A stretch of DNA of 64,000 bases from Capitulum mitella (GCA_030062745.1 CP099839.1:27331324-27395323); one strand, 5' to 3'. Shown: positions 12,540 to 23,470, counted from the stretch's first letter. Numbers and translations are program-made. Notes: generated by a model not told the origin, from the letters alone.

Positions 12540-13268
12540 TTAGATGTTATGGTAATATGTGAAGAATAATGCTAGCACAAACGAAACAAGGAAACAGCGA
12601 AATCTAAAAGAAAAACTTGAGGACAAAATTTGAAATTACAAATTATGAAGGAAAACCTGAAACTAGAAATCTGACATGAACATATAGAAGAAACATGAAT
12701 AAACCCTAGTAAGCGCCACAAGCGCGACATTTTAATTTCCTCCTCTGTGGCGTATTCGACACAAAACGACAGAAATCGACTGCCGCACATGTTTTGCTGT
12801 CGTAAACATGAGTACCGATGTGTTAATTATTAACACTAAATGCGGTAACAAAACGTTACAGGCTTTCCGTTATCAGCAGTTTGAAAACAACTGGAAACAC
12901 TATTTTATTCCCAAAACCGATGTGTTGAAGCTTCTTCACAGGAGCCAAAATAGGTGAGTCCCAAAGTGAGCGGGAGCCAACAGGTCATACCCCAGCCTAA
13001 ATATCCCGTACCTGTCATTAAGTAGACTGTGGAGCTGACTGAAGCACGTAGATGCTTTACAGATGGCCCATCATACCCACAATAACTGACATTGTCCTGC
13101 ATCTGTGTGAATAATGGAGTCCATAGTTAAGTGCATGCATTATCAAATCCCTGGAAGTCATGGATCTTTCTTTATTTCTGGTTGTTTTGCCTTCAAAAGA
13201 CATGAATTGATCGAAGGTGAAGAAGAGATATTGGTGTTGGCTTTGCCCACAAAGGATCATGTTACCTA
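12540..13268. other. Intergenic, no gene seen
   Basis: No recognisable gene, RNA or repeat. Confidence 0.5.
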
Positions 13269-14275
13269 CTGTTGACCGGAGGCGTCGATTTCTGTAAAAG
13301 ACTGAGGGAGCGAGGCAACGGCCCGACAGTCTAACCTCCCCCCAAATGTGGGTTTCTCAACAGATTTAGCCCATTTTAGTTTGACTGACGGAAATTCGTA
13401 AGTTTTTCGGTTACTATCTATCGAAAAAATGGCATTTATTCCCATGCATATAGGTATATATGGACATAAAATAGAAATACAGCTACATCAACTTTAGCTT
13501 TAGACTTCATTCGCTACTTTCCAGCTATGTCTCTATGGACTATGTCTATATAGCCATAGGTGGGCACTGGTCCGTTACTCCGTTACTCCGTTACTAACGA
13601 AGTTACTTTTTTGAGTAACGGAGTAACGGACCCGTTACTTTTATTTTACTGTAACGGACTGAGTAACGGAAGTTACTTTTGTGGTCCGTTACTCCGTTAC
13701 TTTTTGGTCCGTTACTCCGTTACTCCGTTACTTTTTAAACTCCTTACAGACACCGCCCGGCTTTATTTGCATCGGCACACGCCATTGGCTACTTGAATAG
13801 CCAACACCCAATAGCGTGCGGCGATACAAACGCGGCTGGGCGCGCACTCAGCTGACAATCGCGGAGTCGACTTGTTGACAATATTCGTCAGCTGATAAAC
13901 GTTGACGGCAAGCTGGCGGCAATGGTTCAGTATAAAGGCCAGCTGACTTTGGTCTATTTTCGGACAAAAGTATTGAATTATGCGTAAGTTTGATATGACT
14001 TAAAATTATAAATTAACCAGTCGTCATTTTTCGGGCTAAAAGATATCAAAGTTATTGTCATTTATACTGGAACAGCCAGCTGACGGCAGTTTTCAATGTT
14101 GTCTCAAGTTAGTCACGGATTGCTTACCACCGCCACACGGTTCCCCGCCAAGATCACTCAAGGCTGTTGAGCACATGATTACTGCCGCCATGGCCTTGGA
14201 TCTGTGATGTCCATGGGGCGATGGAGTGGTGACTGATTCTTGACAGGCCTGAAATTTTAACTACCTGACACTAAA

Positions 14276-14551
14276 ATGTCCCATCAAGGCGTCTTTATGC
14301 CGCCACTGGAGATCGAAAACCTTGACTCCGAGTTCGACGGTGCCTCAGTTTCGGAGGCAGCGGACGAGCCCGGTCTGGGTCACCCATGGCCACATCTAGA
14401 AACGTACTTTGAGTTTTAGGAGGAGGGGAAAAACGTCATTTTTACGTATGTCCTGTGCCGACCGAAAGAAGTTATAATCAAGGGTCACAAGAGTAGCCTT
14501 TCAAACCTAAAGACACATATCAAGAGGAAACATTATTTACGGTATTTTCAG
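14276..14551 (+). pseudogene. hAT transposase N-terminal BED-finger exon, broken
   Basis: Frame of 92 codons from ATG 14276 to a consensus donor GTGAGA at 14552. After an acidic N-terminus (codons 12-32) comes HPWPHLETYFEF (codons 36-47), the aromatic start of BED zinc fingers, then a cysteine at 61 and the NLKTHIKRKH ending with histidines 81 and 86, spacing H-x4-H. Two defects show decay: an in-frame TAG at 14417-14419 (codon 48), and a tyrosine at codon 58 where the first zinc cysteine of the C-x2-C pair belongs. BED fingers bind DNA in hAT transposases. Downstream exons were not found. Family assignment rests on this motif plus the element ends; I am fairly confident. Confidence 0.75.
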
Positions 14552-15179
14552 GTGAGAACAGAATGTGCACAATAAGTTGTCAGTAGTGAAGCAAAATTAT
14601 GAAGCTTGTCGACTATTGCTTGGACTATTTTCCTTAACCATATTCTCTGCAGGCAGTGAGATTCACATTACCCTGGGGGGGGGGCAGATCTGCGGTAATC
14701 TACCTTCCGGCCGACGCTTACGCGTAATTTTTGGAGACGCGGAAGTGGCAACACAAGTTGTGTGAACAATTTAGCCCATTCAGGTATTTTTCTAAGCACT
14801 GGACCCTACTGGATGTGTAAACTGACTTGGTTAGGTAACTCTTGAATTTTGATTCAGTTGACACATGTTTGCCTTCAGCCGATACGAGCTAACCAAACCA
14901 AAAAAACAAGCAAATTGAACCTAACAAAAAATTAGTTTTACATGCCCATCTAGGGCAATCCCTGCAACCATACAGTAGGTTTTAGGTTAGGTTAGGTTAA
15001 ATCATTTTTAACTTGGAGGACAGGCTACATTGTCCATGCGATTCGAGTTACCACTCCTGCGTTCCCGAAAAAAATATCAACTGGCCGAAACACCTTTCGG
15101 CTGACACATTATTTTTTGTAGACGCAGAAGTGAGGACCCAAACTCAAACATGATATGAGCCGTTGCCACTTTTGCACCT

Positions 15180-16039
15180 TCGAAAAATATGCATTGGCCG
15201 AAAGGTGAAGATTACCAATTCTGCCCCCTCCCCTCCCCGCCCTTCCAGAGATCTCGAGGTGCATTCGTCCAATGTTGATGGGATGAATGCCATTTAATAT
15301 GTTTCAACGAGATCTCCAATTCCGGATCCCAAAAATTCAAAAATTGCGAAAATAGGGCATGGGGGCAAACAAACTTCAAAATTTCGGGATTTTTGAAAGG
15401 TCACTGCGGCCGTGTTTACCAACCAATTTTCATGGGAATAACACGGTTCAGCTTGGAATGTCCAAGCCTTTTATATACAGAAAGCTGAAATTCAAAATAG
15501 AAAACCATAGGCAGTTCCAGGGAGGGCAAGAAGGGTGATTTTTCAAATAAGAAATTTCCTTTGTTTTTGTTTGTTTTGGGTGATATATACATCAGATGTA
15601 CAACTAGCAAGCCAGTTTAAGTTTATATGTAGCGCAGAGGTGGATCCAGGTAAACAAAATTGGGAGGGCACCATAAGCACAATAGTGTGCTCCCCCATTT
15701 TTTCAGTACCTGGGGGTGCGTTCGCCTGAAAATGTGTGTGCATACGCATTGTTAAGGATGTGTATGACTATATAAATGAGTCAGTGATCTTTATTTCTAC
15801 TCAGAATGTCACGGTAGTGAACCGCACAACTTTGCAGCTTCACGCACAGCACATTACCGCCGAAAACGGGGGCTTGGAACCGCCTCTGCGGGACCGATTT
15901 TTTTTTCAATGTTGACAAAACACGTATGTATCAATTCCATGAAACGCCAGAAAATCTTGTGGCGCTGCGGCAAACAGTGTGGGAGCGACAAGCAAAAAGA
16001 CACGGGTAGCAGAATCTGTCCCCCCCCCCAGGGAATAGG
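15180..16039. mobile_element. Remnant of piggyBac-like MITE inside the hAT
   Basis: The right part reads GACAAGCAAAAAGACACGGG, a C run and then GGGAATAGGGTTAA, matching the right ends of the 45.6- and 48.8-kb elements. The left part has only a GAGATCTCGAG match and loosely similar context. Its left TTAA end is not recognisable, so boundaries are approximate. Confidence 0.4.
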
Positions 16040-16946
16040 GTTAAATGAAGTGTTTTTAACCCGTCTCCGGCCGGGCTCAGAATGCCCTTTGCTCGGCCGG
16101 AGGGGGAGCGTGGATTTCCGCACCTCCCAGGATCTCGGCTCCCATATATCGCACGGAAAAAAGGGAAACACCGGCGGAAAGGTTTTGTCAAACCGGGACG
16201 AAAACATTCAAGAGTTTTGACCTCAGGTCAATTTTGAGGCCACCAGACGCCATGAAAGGTCAAAACACGTCCTTGGAATTAGGTAAATAGACATAATACC
16301 TTGTCCCTGAAAACCTGAAGTTAAGCGACATATACTGAACCGTAAGACAATAGCGAGTTCATTGATATCAATTTTGGCCTTTCACAGGGGTCAGGTCAGG
16401 TCACGTTATCGTTCCAAAATGTTCCACTTGTGAACGGCTAACATCCTCCGTTGCATCTTACTTATGACCATGTTTTTATAGCTAATTTGTCTTTTCAAGG
16501 GTGCTGAAGAGGTACTAAAGCACCTTTTTTAGTCTTTTATTTCACAATAATAAAATCCATATCAGTCATGTTTTTTTGAGTCCTTCGTCGTTTGGTATTA
16601 AAAAAACGTCAGAGGTATCAGGAATCTTACCTCCACGCACGCGTTCGTACGCAAACTAATACACACACATAATTTCAAAACAAAACAAGAAGTTCGCGAG
16701 ACCAAAACGAGCTCTGAACGGAGACCATTATGTTCAGGGCGGATACTTCGAGAGGCATTGTTGATCAAACCCAGTCGATAGATGTCCGCTGTTTGTCGCA
16801 TTTTGCATGCGTCCGCTCCAGCGCCGGTTGTTCCTGCTCCGTCGGCGCCGCGGGCAATGAACAGGAATTCGTTGGTTTGAACATTGTGGCTAACACAGTG
16901 GTAGAATACCCGCCGCGGCTGTTGTCCCGGCGCCGCCGACTCTACA

Positions 16947-17921
16947 ATGGCTGGTGAGGGCAATGGGCAGCTAGCGGAGTGTTTTGGGTAAGCGCTTTTT
17001 GTTTCTTCCCTTTGTATATGGAATGCGTTTTACAACCACAAAGCAGCATAAAAGACTTAAAACCCGCGTTCGCTTGGTTTTCGCTGCATTTAAAAAAGTA
17101 ACGGAATAACGGAGTAACGGTAACTTCCGTTACTTTTTAAGGCAGAGTAACGGAGTAACGAGTAACGGACTGGCTTTTTTTAGTAACGGAGTAACGAGTA
17201 ACGAAGTTACATTTTTTAGTAACGATGCCCACCTATGTATATAGCTATGTCTGTTGTTGACGTTCTTTTCGTTATTATTACTCATTTGCCTTCAAAACCG
17301 GCAGAAAATATTAGGTGGGCCGAAACCAACACTGGGTGGGCTCACATCAACACTAGGTGGGCCAGGGCCCTCTCAAAAGAAATACAAATCGACACCCCTG
17401 CTATTGACTTGTATTTTGCCAGCATAAGGTATTAACCGGGGTAGATTAAAATGCCGATTCGGAATGACATCGCATGCCAAACTTGTGACATATGCCAAAA
17501 ACTTGCAGGGTGACTGCATTGTGCACTTGCAGTCCAATGGGGTGTATGGGGCCGAGTGGTTAAGGCGATGGACTTTGAACTGAGAGACAGGGTTTGATTC
17601 CCTTCACAAGGAACTTTCACAGGTCCTGTTTCCACCAGGGTGAGGCAACTTTTATGACCTTAGCAGTTACAACTCTGCATCAGGTTGGGAAGCAGAGAGC
17701 TTTGGAAGAAGATGGTAATATTTGTTTATGGGTAGTCATTGAACTCAGGGTGATTCAGTGCAGAATCCAGTTAAAACGAAACTGCTCTTACATCAGCTTT
17801 TGCCCCAGGTTGCCATTCTGAGCATGTTGGGTGGTGTTGTCCTTGGGAACACAGTGCACAGAATACTGCAAAAGTTGGCACCAGCGGACTCTGGTCAACC
17901 TTCATCCTCCACAGTCGGCAG
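16947..17921 (+). CDS. Tentative three-exon start of a small membrane protein gene
   Basis: Speculative model. Exon 1 is 16947-16987: ATG with A at -3 and G at +4, MAGEGNGQLAECF, then donor GTAAGC. Exon 2 is 17684-17714 (31 nt, acceptor CATCAG, donor GTAATA). Exon 3 is 17809-17921 (acceptor TTGCCCCAG, donor GTATAG). Phases join without a stop, and exon 3 encodes a hydrophobic stretch MVAILSMLGGVVLGNTV preceded by basic residues, then a polar tail. A terminal exon may start at 18945 after a good pyrimidine tract, but its phase with exon 3 does not give the more protein-like frame, so an exon may be missing. Exon 1 lies inside the hAT element; exons this short can match by chance. No family recognised. 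Confidence 0.22.
17541..17610 (+). repeat. tRNA-like SINE head or tRNA pseudogene (Ser/Leu type)
   Basis: Contains an A-box-like GGGCCGAGTGGTTAAGGCG (from ~17549) and a B-box-like GGGTTTGATTCCC (17590-17602) at tRNA-like spacing. The start resembles serine/leucine tRNAs, but the anticodon stem does not pair well and the long variable arm is absent. A working tRNA is unlikely; a tRNA-derived SINE head is the better reading. Confidence 0.5.
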
Positions 17922-19060
17922 GTATAGGAGGCCTCCGGGCACATGCTACTTTGCGTGGTTGTAATAAGTAAGGAAATTTTACCTGTCGCAGTTGAATATC
18001 TTGCAGTGATTGCACTTCACTCTGCTTCTCATTTGAATTGGTGATTTACATTTCAGAATGCAATCAGACTAAAAGCCACCTTTCATTCAAGTCAGATCAC
18101 ATCCCACTTGGTGGGTCTTTTCCCCTTCCTTTGAGGGTGTTGCCTTGTGACGAGCCTTCTTGGTAAACTTGTCATTCTGACCTCTCCCCAGGCAAAATCA
18201 CGAGTTTCGTCAATGCCTGTATTGCAGAAACATGCCGTTCTTCATGCATCCAGCGTTATTCATGCTTTTCTGCTTTCGTGCCATTTTTGATGTCATAGTT
18301 CTTTTAAGTGAAATTACCTTTCATTGATGCCAGTGTCTTTTTTTGTTTTTTTTTTGATGAGCATACCTCCTCGTCCACAAGTTGGCCAAAATATAAAAGG
18401 CGAAAGAAGCCATTGGAGAGAGCCTCAAGCATACTCCCCATCACTCTGGAGGTCTGAAGTCCAAGGTGCAGATGACACGTTTTTATCATGTAACTAGTTC
18501 ACCACAAGTAATGGAGCCAGTGTGGAGTTATCATGAAACCTGCTAGTCATAGTTTTTGTCAAAAGTTGCAAGTTATGACTAAGCACATGTCATTAACGCA
18601 CGTATATTGTAGTTTGACCCTTGTTCCAGTGACTTTTTGTTACATTCATTTCCGGGAACCAGAAATGCACCCAGAGAAGCTTTTGAAACTTTTGTCGTCC
18701 AATTCATTGTGATATTTACGAGGTCGATCACACTTCAAACAGACGCAAAAGGTGGCAGGGGAGACTGATAGACCTGTTACTCTACCAAACCATTTTCTCA
18801 TATTTGCCACCATTTTGCGGCATTGCGGTGCTGAGGTAATTACGTGCATTGCAGATAAAGGGTGTAGAGTGTGTGTACCATAGGCAATGAATTTCGTATA
18901 AATTTTAATGTCCTTGTTTCCTAATCTGTTTTTTTTCCAGAACGAGCTGCAAGAGGGCAGCTTTTCGAGAGACAGCCAGGCAACTTCTCTGGATACAAAC
19001 ACTGAACAAGTGTAGTAAGTTACCCTTTGCCCTAAGCATCGGTAAAATGGTATTGTATAA
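17611..19060 (+). other. CpG-poor segment, possible host gene body
   Basis: CpG is rare and TG/CA frequent here, in contrast to the flanking repeats and like the CHMP3 gene body. A strong acceptor (pyrimidine tract and CAG) ends at about 18944, followed by a short frame ending GSFSRDSQATSLDTNTEQV and a TAG near 19013. In invertebrates methylated gene bodies lose CpG, so a transcribed unit is plausible. The product is unknown. Confidence 0.3.
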
Positions 19061-19329
19061 TACTTAATTTGAGGTAGAATGGAGACTGTTTTATCTACAA
19101 ACGCTTTATTGTCTTCGCTGCGCATTGGACTTTCCCATATGAAAAGACCGAGGAGAAGGGGGACAGCGTGGGGACTGCGTGACTGTCTTGGACAGCCATA
19201 GCCCTGCCACACACGCTGTTGGAGACCCTGCGTTCCTCGCGGGTGACTCAGAGCTCCGTCGCGGTTGGCCCGCGAATACCGGAGTAGCTGGTGTGGGCTG
19301 CGGCAGCAGCAGTTGTGGTATTCCACGAC

Positions 19330-21626
19330 AAATCGACACGGCAAATGGGTGACTGTCCACCTTCATGTCTCAGATTTTGACCAAACTTAGGGTATAGGGT
19401 GTTCGTATGCCCCGAAACTACCTGAGCAAATTCTAGTTCCATCTGCTCAGCGGCCCAGGAGTGGCCTCGCCGAAATGACCTATGGCATTTCGGCGAGGCC
19501 ACGCTGCAGAGGTTTCCGCGGTCGCTGATAACTGTGAGAAGGAATTTTCGGAATCTAAATATTCCGACATTTTTGAACTTGCAAATTTTCAACAAAACAG
19601 TTACTGGCCAGACGTTTTAGATTTGATAAATAATAAAAAGTTATAATATGACCTCAGGTCACGTGACTTTCAATGACCTTGATGCCCGTAAAAATGTTAA
19701 GTTTTGTTCAGCCAGAACGGAACTCCCATATGTTGGCTTCATATATAGCAAACAGAAGAAATAGCGTTTTTGTTTAAAATGCTCATTTTGAGAGCGCATA
19801 TTTTACCATATTTGAAGTTTCTCAAGACCCATCCATGGGTCTCGAGAACTAAGAGAGCTAAGCAGAGGAGAGTTACAATAATAAAAAGGTGGTGTAATTC
19901 CATGGAGGATGAACGCATATTTATTGACTTTGAGTTAATATTGCAGGGTCAGGAGCCCAAACAAGGTGATGTCATGACGTCTAAAATCTGTTGGCAATTC
20001 AAACAAATATGACGGTCCTATGAATTCAACTTGAATACCGGGCAGTCTAAAAAGGGCGAGAAACGATTCCCTGTTGTCAAAAAGATATTTTCTACTTCTC
20101 AGGTCATGTCAGGTCAGGTCAACAGCCATTGGAACACGACTCCGATTTGTGTCAAAACTGGCACTCAAGTAAAGTTACTTCCAGCATTCATTTTGGAATC
20201 ATCATTGCAAAGGTTTGGTCACGAATAAAAAAACTATCAGAAGAAAGATTGTTATAGGTCATCTAAGGCCAATCACGTCAGCTTAAGTTGGATATTACAA
20301 CATTCGTACCTCGAGATTAAGTAAAAGTGGGAATGTCAGACAAACGCCATTTGATTTCTGTTATCATACTGATATGTTTTTGAATGGCATGGTAATCGTC
20401 GAAGGTACGTCAGGTCAGGTCAGATTAAGGACGACAACAGGCAAAATGTCTCTGTCTGGTTCGAAACTGAACATCGCGGCACCGTGATTTCCGAACGGGA
20501 GAGCCACATTTTGCCTATTATCGTCCTTGACCAGACCTGACTTGACCTGCCCCAGACTTCCACGTCATTCAAGAACATAATAACATAGTAGCATAATTCT
20601 AGCGACCACATAGCGTCTGCACTGCTGTCATATTCGAGCTTGGTTGACCTAATATGATCTAAGATGATGTGCATTGATCGTTTCCGAGTTTTCCATTTAT
20701 GACCAAACATACGCAATGGTGATTCCGAAACGTATGTTTGAAGTAGATTTACTTGAGTGCCAGTTTCGACATCAATCAGTGCCGTGTTCCATTAGCCGTT
20801 AACGCGACTTGGCATGACCTGAGGAATAGCAAATTTCTTTTTGACAATGAAAAAACGTTTCTAATCCTTTTTGGATCGCTCAGTACTGAAGGTTAATTTA
20901 GAGAGCCGTCATATTTGCTTTAACAGCCCACAGATTTTGGACAGCATAACATGACCTTGTTTGACCTTCTTACCCCGCAATATTAACTCATAGTCAATAC
21001 GGATGCATTCATTTTTCATGAAATTTGACGACGTTTCGACTGGTGCCACTCTGATACCCGTAGCTCACTTAGTTCTCGAGATTCTGGTGGGGAATCTCGA
21101 AAACCTTTAAATATCGTAAACTTTGCGCTCTGAAAATGTGCTTTTGCAACAAAAACGTCATTTCTTTTATTTGCGATATATGATGCCGAAATATGAGCCT
21201 TCCATTCTGGCTAAACAGAATGTAACATTTTTACAGGCATCAAGGTCACCGAAGATCACGTGGCCTGAGGTAATACCGTAACTCTTTTATTATTTATCAT
21301 ATGCGAAAAGTCTGACGTGTTACAGTTTCCACGAACTTTTGCGAGTTCAAAAATGTCTGGACATTTAGATTCCGAATAATGTGTCAGATAGTTATCGGCC
21401 ACCAAACAAAGCCTTGTAGCGTGTTCTCGCCGAAATGCCGGAGGTTTTAACTCCTGAACCCATGACCAGGTCAAACTACACTTTGCACAGGTGGAATCTG
21501 GGCACACGAAAAACTTTATGCACCAGTTTTGGTCTTCATCTGAGACATGAGGGTGTCACCCCTTGTCGATTTGTCGTGGAATGCCCCAAATGGCTCTTTG
21601 CTTTGGTCCGGTACTGGACAACCTGC
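19330..21626. repeat. Large imperfect palindrome, arms ~1.15 kb
   Basis: The left arm reads inverted in the right arm almost without a spacer; the centre is near 20,478, where GGCAAAATGT (ending 20,449) faces ACATTTTGCC (from 20,506). Other matched landmarks are CAGGCCACGTGATC/TCAGGTCACGTGACT (~21,260 and ~19,655), GATAAATAATAAAA, and TTTGTCGTGGAAT near both outer ends. Substitutions and small gaps are frequent, so it is old. AGGTCA runs occur in both arms. It is probably a foldback transposon or an inverted pair of one element; no coding frame is seen. Confidence 0.8.
19461..19502. repeat. Perfect 17-bp hairpin
   Basis: GTGGCCTCGCCGAAATG (19461-19477) pairs with its exact complement at 19486-19502 around an 8-nt loop. 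It lies in the left arm of the large palindrome; the right arm near 21,430 keeps only CTCGCCGAAATG, so the second half is specific to the left side. Confidence 0.85.
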
Positions 21627-21728
21627 CACGCAGTCTTCTGGTCCTGATCCACTCGCTGTCAGCGTCCTCTCGGCGGCCTAATAGTGCCGTGTGTTCCGGT
21701 GGGGTGCTGGCGCTGGGTCACTGGCAAC

Positions 21729-22000
21729 CAGGCACGTAGCCAGGATTTTCCGGGGGGGGGGGAAATGTCAAATTTTGTCATATGCCATAGGCATATGACG
21801 AAATTTACAAAAAAGAATCAGCAATTTTAGTCAATTTATCTTATATTCACTGCACAGGGAAACATATAATGTTTGTTTTTGCAACATATATATGATAACT
21901 ATTACGTATTCATGCGAAATCGCCATGTATCTAGTGCAGACCGCTTGGCTCGGGGGGGGGGGGGGCTATGGCCCCCATGGCCCCCTTGGCTGCGTCCCTG
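21729..22000 (+). mobile_element. hAT-type MITE, CAGGCACGTAGCC family (copy 2)
   Basis: Starts CAGGCACGTAGCCAGG and ends TTGGCTGCGTCCCTG, imperfect inverted termini. The 8-bp CTGGCAAC is perfectly repeated on both sides (21721-21728 and 22001-22008), the target duplication size of hAT elements. Near the left end is the palindrome TCATATGCCATAGGCATATGA; near the right a long G run followed by a GGCCCCCATGGCCCCC palindrome. No coding capacity. This is the best-preserved copy. Confidence 0.88.
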
Positions 22001-22100
22001 CTGGCAACCACGGCGCTGGGTCCACTCTCGGGAGGTGGCTGGCACTACGTCATCCCGTGCTGCCGCCAGGTGTTGCTCCAGCTCAGCCGCCCACTGAATA

Positions 22101-22268
22101 GTGATCGTATATATGTTGCAAACATTATATGTTTTCTTCTGCGTCAAATATGAGGACAAATTACATAAAATTGCTGCTTTTTTCTTATAAATTTTGTCAT
22201 ATGCCAGTGGCATATGACAAAATTCGACATTTGGCCCACCCCTGACGGAAATCCTGGCTATGTGCCTG
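22101..22268 (-). mobile_element. Truncated inverted partner of MITE copy 2
   Basis: Reverse-complement left half of the same family, ending in CCTGGCTATGTGCCTG, about 100 bp beyond copy 2. The internal CATATGCCAGTGGCATATG palindrome is intact. It begins inside the element, so the partner is truncated. Confidence 0.65.
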
Positions 22269-22632
22269 ATTTAAAGTCGAGGAAACGTTGCCCAAACTTC
22301 GGAGAAATATAAGGACAACTTAGAAGACACATTATAGAAACGTCAAGGGAACGTCTCAACAACGTTGTAGGGACGTGGTGCAGGCATTGAGGGCACGGTG
22401 TTTGAATGTCAAGGGGATGTTTCACCGACGTTTTGGGAATGTTGCGTGAACGTCAAAGAAACATTTCAGCAACGTTGTGGGAACGTTCTGCAGACGTCGT
22501 GGTCGAACGTTTTGGCGACGTTTCTGGTCGTCTACAAAATTACGTTACGGGGATGTTGTTGCACAGCGTTTTGAGAGCCAAAGTGCCACCTGGGAGTAAC
22601 GTTGTAACAACGTAAAAATGTTAGCTGGCTAA
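22269..22632. mobile_element. AACGTT-rich repeat, CCAGCTAACA family (copy 2)
   Basis: Dense in AACGTT and ACGTTGT, ending GTAACAACGTAAAAATGTTAG then CTGG; inverted, this matches the left end at 12,138. The left boundary abuts the truncated MITE and is not resolved. No gene. Confidence 0.5.
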
Positions 22633-22966
22633 TGTAGCTGGAGTTAAGCGATCTCGTCGAGTCATTCCACCGCTTGGGTGGTGGAATCTCCGTCAGCAGA
22701 CCCAGCGAAATGACACGGAAACGCAGATTTCTATAGGATGTCAAAAGTGTTCAGACTCCCATTACATAGGCAACTCTTCTATATCTCCAACTTTGTTTCG
22801 TATTCAGTCCTCTGACATGAAAAACGTTCATCCTTTGGAGGACGAGGCCCCGTCACACATTAGGGAGCTCCCATTCGGCGACTTAGGAAAGCGTTATTAT
22901 CTTGTTTGTGTGGTCCATTCAGCTCATAGGAGGCCGTATATATATTTTTAATCTATCTCTCCCAGG

Positions 22967-23164
22967 CAGGAGTATCGATTTTTGTAAATAATTGAAGGGG
23001 CCGAGCCCAGCGTAGGTCCGACAGCACCCTAACGTAAGCCCAACAACCTAGTTTCCTCCCAAATGTGGGTTTCTCAAAGGATTTAGCCTATTTTATTTTG
23101 ACCAACGGAAATTTATAAGTTTTTTGTTACTAATCATCAAATAAAGAAATGTTGCATTTATCCC

Positions 23165-23210
<46 letters not shown>

Positions 23211-23462
23211 ATGGATAGATACGTAGACAGATAGATGGATAAACACATAGATAGAAGATGGAAGATAAATAAATACATCGCCTTAGACTTAATTCTTTAC
23301 TTTCTTTCTATCTGTTATCTATTGCGGCTGTTCTTCTCGGTATTATTACTCATTTCTTTTTAAAACCGGCAGAAAATATTGGGGCCCAAACCAACATGGG
23401 AGGGGCAGATCAGCATTAGGTGGGCTAGGGCCCTCTCAAAAGAATACAAATCGACACCCATC
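22967..23462. mobile_element. hAT-type MITE 'GTGTCGATTT' family (copy 2, intact)
   Basis: Starts CAGGAGTATCGATTTTTG and ends ACAAATCGACACCCATC, inverted imperfect termini whose match extends inward to GGGCC. CTCCCAGG is perfectly duplicated at 22959-22966 and 23463-23470 (8 bp). Size 496 bp, of which 41 bp is an AT microsatellite. The split copy at 13.3/17.4 kb is the same family. Confidence 0.85.
23168..23208. repeat. (AT)n microsatellite
   Basis: Pure AT dinucleotide run inside the MITE, followed by a degenerate GATA-type stretch to about 23,270. The other copy of this MITE has only a short TATATA here, so the run expanded after insertion. Confidence 0.95.
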
Positions 23463-23470
23463 CTCCCAGG

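Larger units (their letters stand above)
13555..17237 (+). mobile_element. hAT-like DNA transposon, 3,683 bp, decayed
   Basis: The ends are inverted: the left starts CATAGGTGGGCACTGGTCCG and the right ends TAACGATGCCCACCTATG. Both ends carry clusters of CCGTTACT/AGTAACGG subterminal repeats (13,563-13,740 and 17,098-17,222), typical of hAT transposase-binding arrays. A perfect 8-bp direct repeat TATATAGC flanks it at 13,547-13,554 and 17,238-17,245. Inside is a BED-finger exon (14,276-14,551), but I find no transposase catalytic or dimerisation domain in the remaining ~2.7 kb, so it looks internally rearranged. A piggyBac-like remnant (about 15.2-16.04 kb), a short TTAGG run (14,979-15,000) and a CpG-rich stretch near 16.8-16.99 kb lie within it. 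Confidence 0.85.
13277..17400. mobile_element. hAT-type MITE 'GTGTCGATTT' family, split by a nested hAT (copy 1)
   Basis: The outer pieces 13277-13554 and 17238-17400 together match the intact copy at 22,967-23,462: the left end carries GGCGTCGATTTCTGT, the right end ATACAAATCGACACCCCTG. The flanks CTGTTGAC (13269-13276) and CTATTGAC (17401-17408) differ at one position, consistent with an aged 8-bp target duplication. Without the insert and its duplicated target the element is about 430 bp. It has no coding capacity. Confidence 0.8.

Noticed and set aside
18646-19344. 232-codon minus-strand frame
   Set aside because: Antisense to a better plus-strand acceptor/exon and crosses into the palindrome arm; residues are not family-like.
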